From assembly GCF_003999195.1 (NCBI RefSeq), contig NZ_RJVR01000005.1, positions 1 to 33,355 on the forward strand: DNA of 33,355 nt, read 5' to 3'. A program made the position numbers and the translations under genes. This stretch comes from Streptomyces soli (lineage in GTDB: Bacteria; Actinomycetota; Actinomycetes; Streptomycetales; Streptomycetaceae). Shown one piece after another: positions 29,930-33,355 of this stretch (positions within the stretch are counted from its first letter, which is position 1; each line of letters begins with the position of its first letter). Under the pieces are notes generated by a model. The model saw nothing but the letters and a program-made list of their open reading frames with translations. It ran no database searches and was not told the origin of the DNA.

Positions 29930-30526
29930 GGGAGTACTCCTGAGCGGGCGGTAGGGACATGCGGGAGGCCTGGTTGCCAAGAAGTGACAATGCCGAGAAG
30001 TGACGTGCCGACTAATGACTGGCCGTCAGATGCGACGCAAACGGTTCAGGAAGCTGCTACCTGCCGCCACATTTAAGGTAGTGAGCTTAATCCCGTCAAG
30101 GTCTGGACCAATTTTGGTCCTCGACATCCTCGCGGCCAACGGCATCTGCCCAAACTCGCCCGCGAAGGCTACGTGACATTGCCCTAGTACCCGCCACCAG
30201 CATGCTGATGTCCTCGCTGCCGACCGATACGTCGGCTCGGGGACAACCCGGGGCTCTGACAGCAACCGCACAGAAAGTGCACAGATCGCCACGTCCTGAC
30301 TTCATGCGCGGTCCAGTCCCATCAACGGGCAAGTTCTTGACCCAGAAATCCGGGCTCTAGGCAAAGGTTCTGCGACCAGCCTTGTTGGCGTGTGCTCGTC
30401 ACCTTTAAGTTCTCGGGGAATTCCCTTCTCCGAACCAATCCGCGTACCCGGTAGGGCAGTCACCCCTGCCCGCACCGGCCGCGCCCCCGCATGGCTCCTG
30501 AAACACCCACTTCTGGAGGCAGTACG
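29930..30526. promoter_or_regulatory. Divergent upstream region of the chitinase and sedolisin genes
   Basis: This 597-base stretch has no gene. It holds the chitinase promoter with its DasR-like site (30071-30110). The promoter of the sedolisin gene must lie in the right part, but I cannot place its boxes. Nothing else is seen. Confidence 0.5.
30071..30110 (-). promoter_or_regulatory. Chitinase promoter with TGGTCCAGACCT (dre-like) element
   Basis: On the minus strand TTGACG (30099-30094) and TTAAAT (30076-30071) are 17 bases apart. Directly upstream, overlapping by one base, is TGGTCCAGACCT (30110-30099). That sequence is identical, to my knowledge, to the 12-base repeat of Streptomyces chitinase promoters and is close to the DasR consensus (core TGGTCTAGACCA). 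A second half-like GGACCAAAA follows upstream. Repression by DasR and release by glucosamine-6-phosphate is the expected control. Confidence 0.65.
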
Positions 30527-31762
30527 TTGCGCAGATCCGTCCTCTCCTTCGCAGCCGCAGCTGCACTGGCGGTCTCCGGTTTCGCGGTCGCCACCCCCGC
30601 CAGCGCGACGCAGTCCGCACCCGCGACCGCCCACCATGTGAGCACCGCCCGTGCCTGTGCCCTGGCGACCCAGCGGAACGTCATGGCGTGTAGCGCCCTA
30701 CAGGTCACCAGCGGCCTTACTGTTGCGGCGAAAACAACCGAGACCGCCGGCAAGCCCGTAACACCCGCCGCCACACCCTCCGGACTCGGCCCGAGCGATT
30801 TGCAGAGCGCCTACGCCCTGCCGTCGTCCACCGCAGGCTCCGGCCGCACCGTGGCGATCGTCGACGCGTACGACGATCCGAGCGCAGAGTCGGACCTTGC
30901 GGTATACCGCTCGCAGTACGGCCTCGCGGCGTGCACCACCGCCAACGGCTGCTTCAAGAAGGTCGGACAGACCGGCAGCACCACCTCACTGCCTCGCGGC
31001 AACTCCGGCTGGGCCGAGGAGATATCCCTCGACCTGGACATGGTCAGCGCGGCCTGCCCCCAGTGCCACATCCTGCTGGTCGAGGCCACCTCGGCGACCA
31101 TGACCAACCTCGGCACCGCCGTGAACACCGCCGTCTCGCTCGGCGCGAAGTACGTTTCCAACAGCTACGGCGGCTCGGAGTCCTCCTCCGACTCCACCTA
31201 CGACAGCAGCTACTTCAACCACCCCGGCGTGGCGATCACCGTCAGCTCCGGTGACAACGGCTACGGCGTGGAATACCCGGCCGCCTCCAAGTACGTCACC
31301 GCCGTGGGCGGCACCTCCCTCACCAAGGCCTCCAACACCCGCGGCTGGACCGAGACCGTCTGGAGCGGCGCCGGCTCCGGCTGCTCCTCGTACGACGCCA
31401 AGCCCACCTGGCAGACCGACAGCGGCTGCGCCAAGCGCACCGTTGCCGATGTCTCCGCCGTAGCCGACCCCAACACCGGCGTCGCGGTCTACGACACGTA
31501 CGCGGCCGGTAACGGCTGGATGGTGTTCGGCGGCACCAGCGTCTCCTCCCCCCTGATCGCCTCGGTCTACGCCCTGGCCGGCGCCCCGTCCTCCGGCTCG
31601 ACCCCGGCGTCCTTTCCGTACGCGCACACCTCCGCGCTCAACGACGTGGCCAGCGGCTCCAACGGCACCTGCTCGGTCACCTACCTCTGCACCGCCACCA
31701 GCGGCTACGACGGCCCCTCCGGACTCGGCACCCCGAACGGCGTCAGCGCCTTCACCGGCTGA
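30527..31762 (+). CDS. Secreted sedolisin-family (S53) protease
   Basis: TTG 30527 is chosen because CTGGAGG stands 8 bases before it; an in-frame ATG at 30491 lacks such a site. The 411-residue precursor has a signal peptide (RRSVLSFAAAAALAVSGFAV, cleavage near ASA at 27) and a short pro-region. The S53 catalytic residues are visible: Glu165 and Asp169 in WAEEISLDLDM, the oxyanion Asp243 in SSGDNGYG, and Ser338 in FGGTSVSSP. Cys pairs (Cys136/Cys142, Cys178/Cys181) are present. Sedolisins are serine-carboxyl peptidases, many working at acid pH. It is divergent from the chitinase operon. The pro-domain is shorter than in typical kumamolisins, as in many Streptomyces members. Confidence 0.88.
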   Translation: MRRSVLSFAAAAALAVSGFAVATPASATQSAPATAHHVSTARACALATQRNVMACSALQVTSGLTVAAKTTETAGKPVTPAATPSGLGPSDLQSAYALPSSTAGSGRTVAIVDAYDDPSAESDLAVYRSQYGLAACTTANGCFKKVGQTGSTTSLPRGNSGWAEEISLDLDMVSAACPQCHILLVEATSATMTNLGTAVNTAVSLGAKYVSNSYGGSESSSDSTYDSSYFNHPGVAITVSSGDNGYGVEYPAASKYVTAVGGTSLTKASNTRGWTETVWSGAGSGCSSYDAKPTWQTDSGCAKRTVADVSAVADPNTGVAVYDTYAAGNGWMVFGGTSVSSPLIASVYALAGAPSSGSTPASFPYAHTSALNDVASGSNGTCSVTYLCTATSGYDGPSGLGTPNGVSAFTG

Positions 31763-32725
31763 CAGCCCCGCTCCCTCTCCAGGCTGACGGGCCGCCTGAG
31801 CACCATCCAGGTGGCCCGCCGTGGCGACCGCGCGCAAGCAGCGTTACAGCAAGCGCGCCGGCGTCGAGGGAACAAACCGGAAGCCCCACCGGACCGGCGC
31901 CCATCTGCACTACACGGCACACGTACTTCGTCGACTTCGACCTCGGCCCGCGCAACCCCATCAGAAACCGCGTCCCCACCCCAGCTACAGAGTCCCACAG
32001 GGTTTGATCAAACGGCTTGGGCCGTGGGCGGCCATGCCGCCCCGGCCCTGGGGGTCGGCCGGAGCGGTCCCCGTGCGCGGGAATCGGTGTCGGTCGTATC
32101 CGAGCCAGCTCAGGACGGTCTGCACCAGCAGGATTGTGGACACCTTCGCGACGCCAACCACGACGGTGTTCGCGGCCATGCGGTAACGCGGACTGTTGGC
32201 CGCAGGGACGGGTTCATGGCCTCACCGCGCGGAGAAGGTGGGCGGTGAACAGCCCCTGGAAAAACGGTGCGTCGCGGAATCTGCGGGTTCCGACCGTTCC
32301 ACCCCGACTGCCCCGCCGACTGTGCGACTGGCCGACAATGGCACCATCGCTTCCGCGAGCGCCCCGTATGTTGTCCCCTCATGCGTCCACCGGTGATCGT
32401 GGGCCCCGGAGCCGGACTTCGTCCGGACCCAGGCGTGACGGCGTACACCGTGGACAGGATCACGAAACATGATCCCAGACGAAAAAGAACCGCTGCTCAG
32501 AGACCTGGACTCCCGGTTCCCCACGGCGAAGGACGTCAAGCCAGACGACAATTCGTGTTTTTGAGCCTCCGCAGGGTCGCCTTCGGTGCGGGCGGCCGCC
32601 GCACGGCACCAGGCCCATTGAACAATTGGTCCATACCAATTATGCTCCTGGACGCACGGTGAACATGTCATAGCTAGATCCCCCTGCGTTCCCACCCCCG
32701 CCGGGACCCAGCGCGAGGAGTTACC
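31763..32725. other. Long region without an intact gene
   Basis: No convincing coding frame was found in these 963 bases. A short plus-strand stretch near 31820-31870 (RKQRYSKRAGVEGT) resembles the C-terminal RAGVEGT region of IS1182-type transposases, but only about 15 residues match. The last 100 bases hold a dre-like palindrome (32624-32641) and the ribosome binding site of the next gene. The rest looks like eroded DNA. Confidence 0.4.
32624..32641. promoter_or_regulatory. DasR-like operator
   Basis: AATTGGTCCATACCAATT has perfect 7-base arms and matches the DasR core (TGGTCTAGACCA) at 10 of 12 positions. It lies about 85 bases before the TTG of the last gene, a position suited to repression. 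Confidence 0.5.
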
Positions 32726-33355
32726 TTGAAACCCGAGAGCCACAGATCACGGGATCGACTGTTGTCTTGCCTTCGGCGCTTCGTCGCCGTCTGCGCGATC
32801 GGCGCCCTCACCGTCATCGGCCTCACCGCTCAGGCACACGCGGCAGACGCGAACATTCTCATCAACCCCGGTTTCGAGTCCGGTCTCACCGGATGGACCT
32901 GCACGGCCGCCAGCGGCAGCACGGTGTCCAGCCCCGTGCACAGCGGGTCGTCCGCCCTCAAGGCGGTGCCCACCGGTTCCGACAACGCCCAGTGCTCGCA
33001 GACAGTGGCCGTCCAGCCCAACTCCGCGTACACCCTGAGCGGCTACGTCCAGGGCAACTACGTCTACATCGGCGCCACCGGCACCGGCGGCACCGACCCG
33101 TCGAACTGGGTCACGACCGCCTCGTACCAGCCGCTCAGCACGAGCTTCACCACGGGTGCGAGTACGACCTCGGTCACGGTCTACGTCCATGGCTGGTACT
33201 CCCAGGGGGCCTACTACGCCGACGACTTCTCCCTCGTCGGCCCGGCCGGCGGCGGCACCACGGACAGCCCGCCCTCGGTGCCGGGTACGCCCACCGCGAG
33301 CAACGTCACCAGCACGTCGTTGACCTTGAACTGGACCGCCGCCACCGATGACCAC
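32726..33355 (+). CDS. Secreted carbohydrate-binding / FnIII protein, probable chitinase, 3' end outside the window
   Basis: TTG 32726 with GAGGAG about 6 bases upstream opens a frame that runs to the window edge (210 codons). A signal peptide (LRRFVAVCAIGALTVIGLTA to AHAAD, cleavage near 38) leads into a jelly-roll carbohydrate-binding module (about 40-172: NILINPGFESGLTGWTC, NAQCSQTVAVQPNSAYTLSG, TSVTVYVHGWYS, YYADDFSLVGP), the CBM4/9/16 type. A Pro/Gly/Ser linker follows, then the start of an FnIII domain (VPGTPTASNVTSTSLTLNWT). In Streptomyces this order usually precedes a GH18 catalytic domain, and the dre-like site upstream agrees. The catalytic domain is not in the window. Confidence 0.8.
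   Translation, partial: MKPESHRSRDRLLSCLRRFVAVCAIGALTVIGLTAQAHAADANILINPGFESGLTGWTCTAASGSTVSSPVHSGSSALKAVPTGSDNAQCSQTVAVQPNSAYTLSGYVQGNYVYIGATGTGGTDPSNWVTTASYQPLSTSFTTGASTTSVTVYVHGWYSQGAYYADDFSLVGPAGGGTTDSPPSVPGTPTASNVTSTSLTLNWTAATDDH

Noticed and set aside
31820..31870. IS1182 transposase tail (RKQRYSKRAGVEGT)
   Set aside because: Only about 15 residues match and no other part of the element is present; noted in the gene-free stretch but not called.
1..33355. CRISPR arrays, rRNA genes, complete transposons
   Set aside because: No regularly spaced repeats, no rRNA sequence, and no element with both ends and an intact transposase were found.

Overview
The window reads as a piece of the chromosome arm of a high-GC filamentous actinomycete, almost certainly Streptomyces or a close relative. 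The evidence is the very high GC content and third-position GC bias, GTG and TTG starts with GGAGG-type ribosome binding sites, actinomycete-specific families (DUF4259, PASTA lipoproteins, MatB-like polysaccharide synthase), and relics of tap and tpg, the telomere-associated and terminal-protein genes of linear Streptomyces replicons. Many intact exported-enzyme genes sit among broken mobile-element pieces, as is usual for arms or subtelomeric DNA.

Positions 1-10.7 kb are a graveyard of mobile DNA around a few intact genes. It holds a BON-domain tail, a DUF4304-like gene, a decayed tRNA-like sequence, a frameshifted IS4-type transposase, DUF4259, fragments of a Tn3-type transposase, a dehydrogenase and a tyrosine integrase, an unrecognised 352-aa protein, a TSUP-type exporter, a group II intron reverse transcriptase fragment abutting an IS3 relic, a two-PASTA lipoprotein with a strong terminator, an IS110 relic, and then two tandem DUF5131 (phage Gp37/Gp68, three-Cys) genes. 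The first DUF5131 gene is truncated and the second is split by an in-frame amber codon. A third, more decayed DUF5131 tail lies at 12.6 kb.

Positions 10.7-14.2 kb hold a divergent TetR regulator / patatin phospholipase pair with two matching operator-like palindromes between them. Downstream is a coiled-coil transposition-protein relic and a broken tap-tpg operon.

Positions 14.3-20.2 kb carry exported enzymes: a Tat-exported M28 peptidase with an FnIII domain, a trypsin-like protease and a GH3 glycosidase. The protease and the GH3 gene lie between two complementary, oppositely oriented halves of one integrase-core IS type. Inverting the intervening segment would nearly rebuild a whole element.

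Positions 20.2-26.2 kb hold a 3'-truncated small DNA-binding-type gene with a good promoter and a strikingly structured leader, a MatB-like bifunctional polysaccharide deacetylase/glycosyltransferase with a companion membrane protein, and a 5'-truncated ECF sigma factor translationally coupled to a membrane protein.

Positions 26.2-33.4 kb are a biopolymer-degradation cluster: a ricin-domain beta-helix protein, a GH18 chitinase in the same operon, a sedolisin (S53) protease and the start of a second probable chitin- or glycan-binding hydrolase. Sites resembling the DasR / chitinase-promoter element lie upstream of the GH18 gene and of the last gene, suggesting control by N-acetylglucosamine. 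No CRISPR array, rRNA operon or complete transposon was seen. The best candidates for something undescribed are the structured leader at 20857-20961, the DUF5131 gene array, and the twin-operator TetR/patatin unit.
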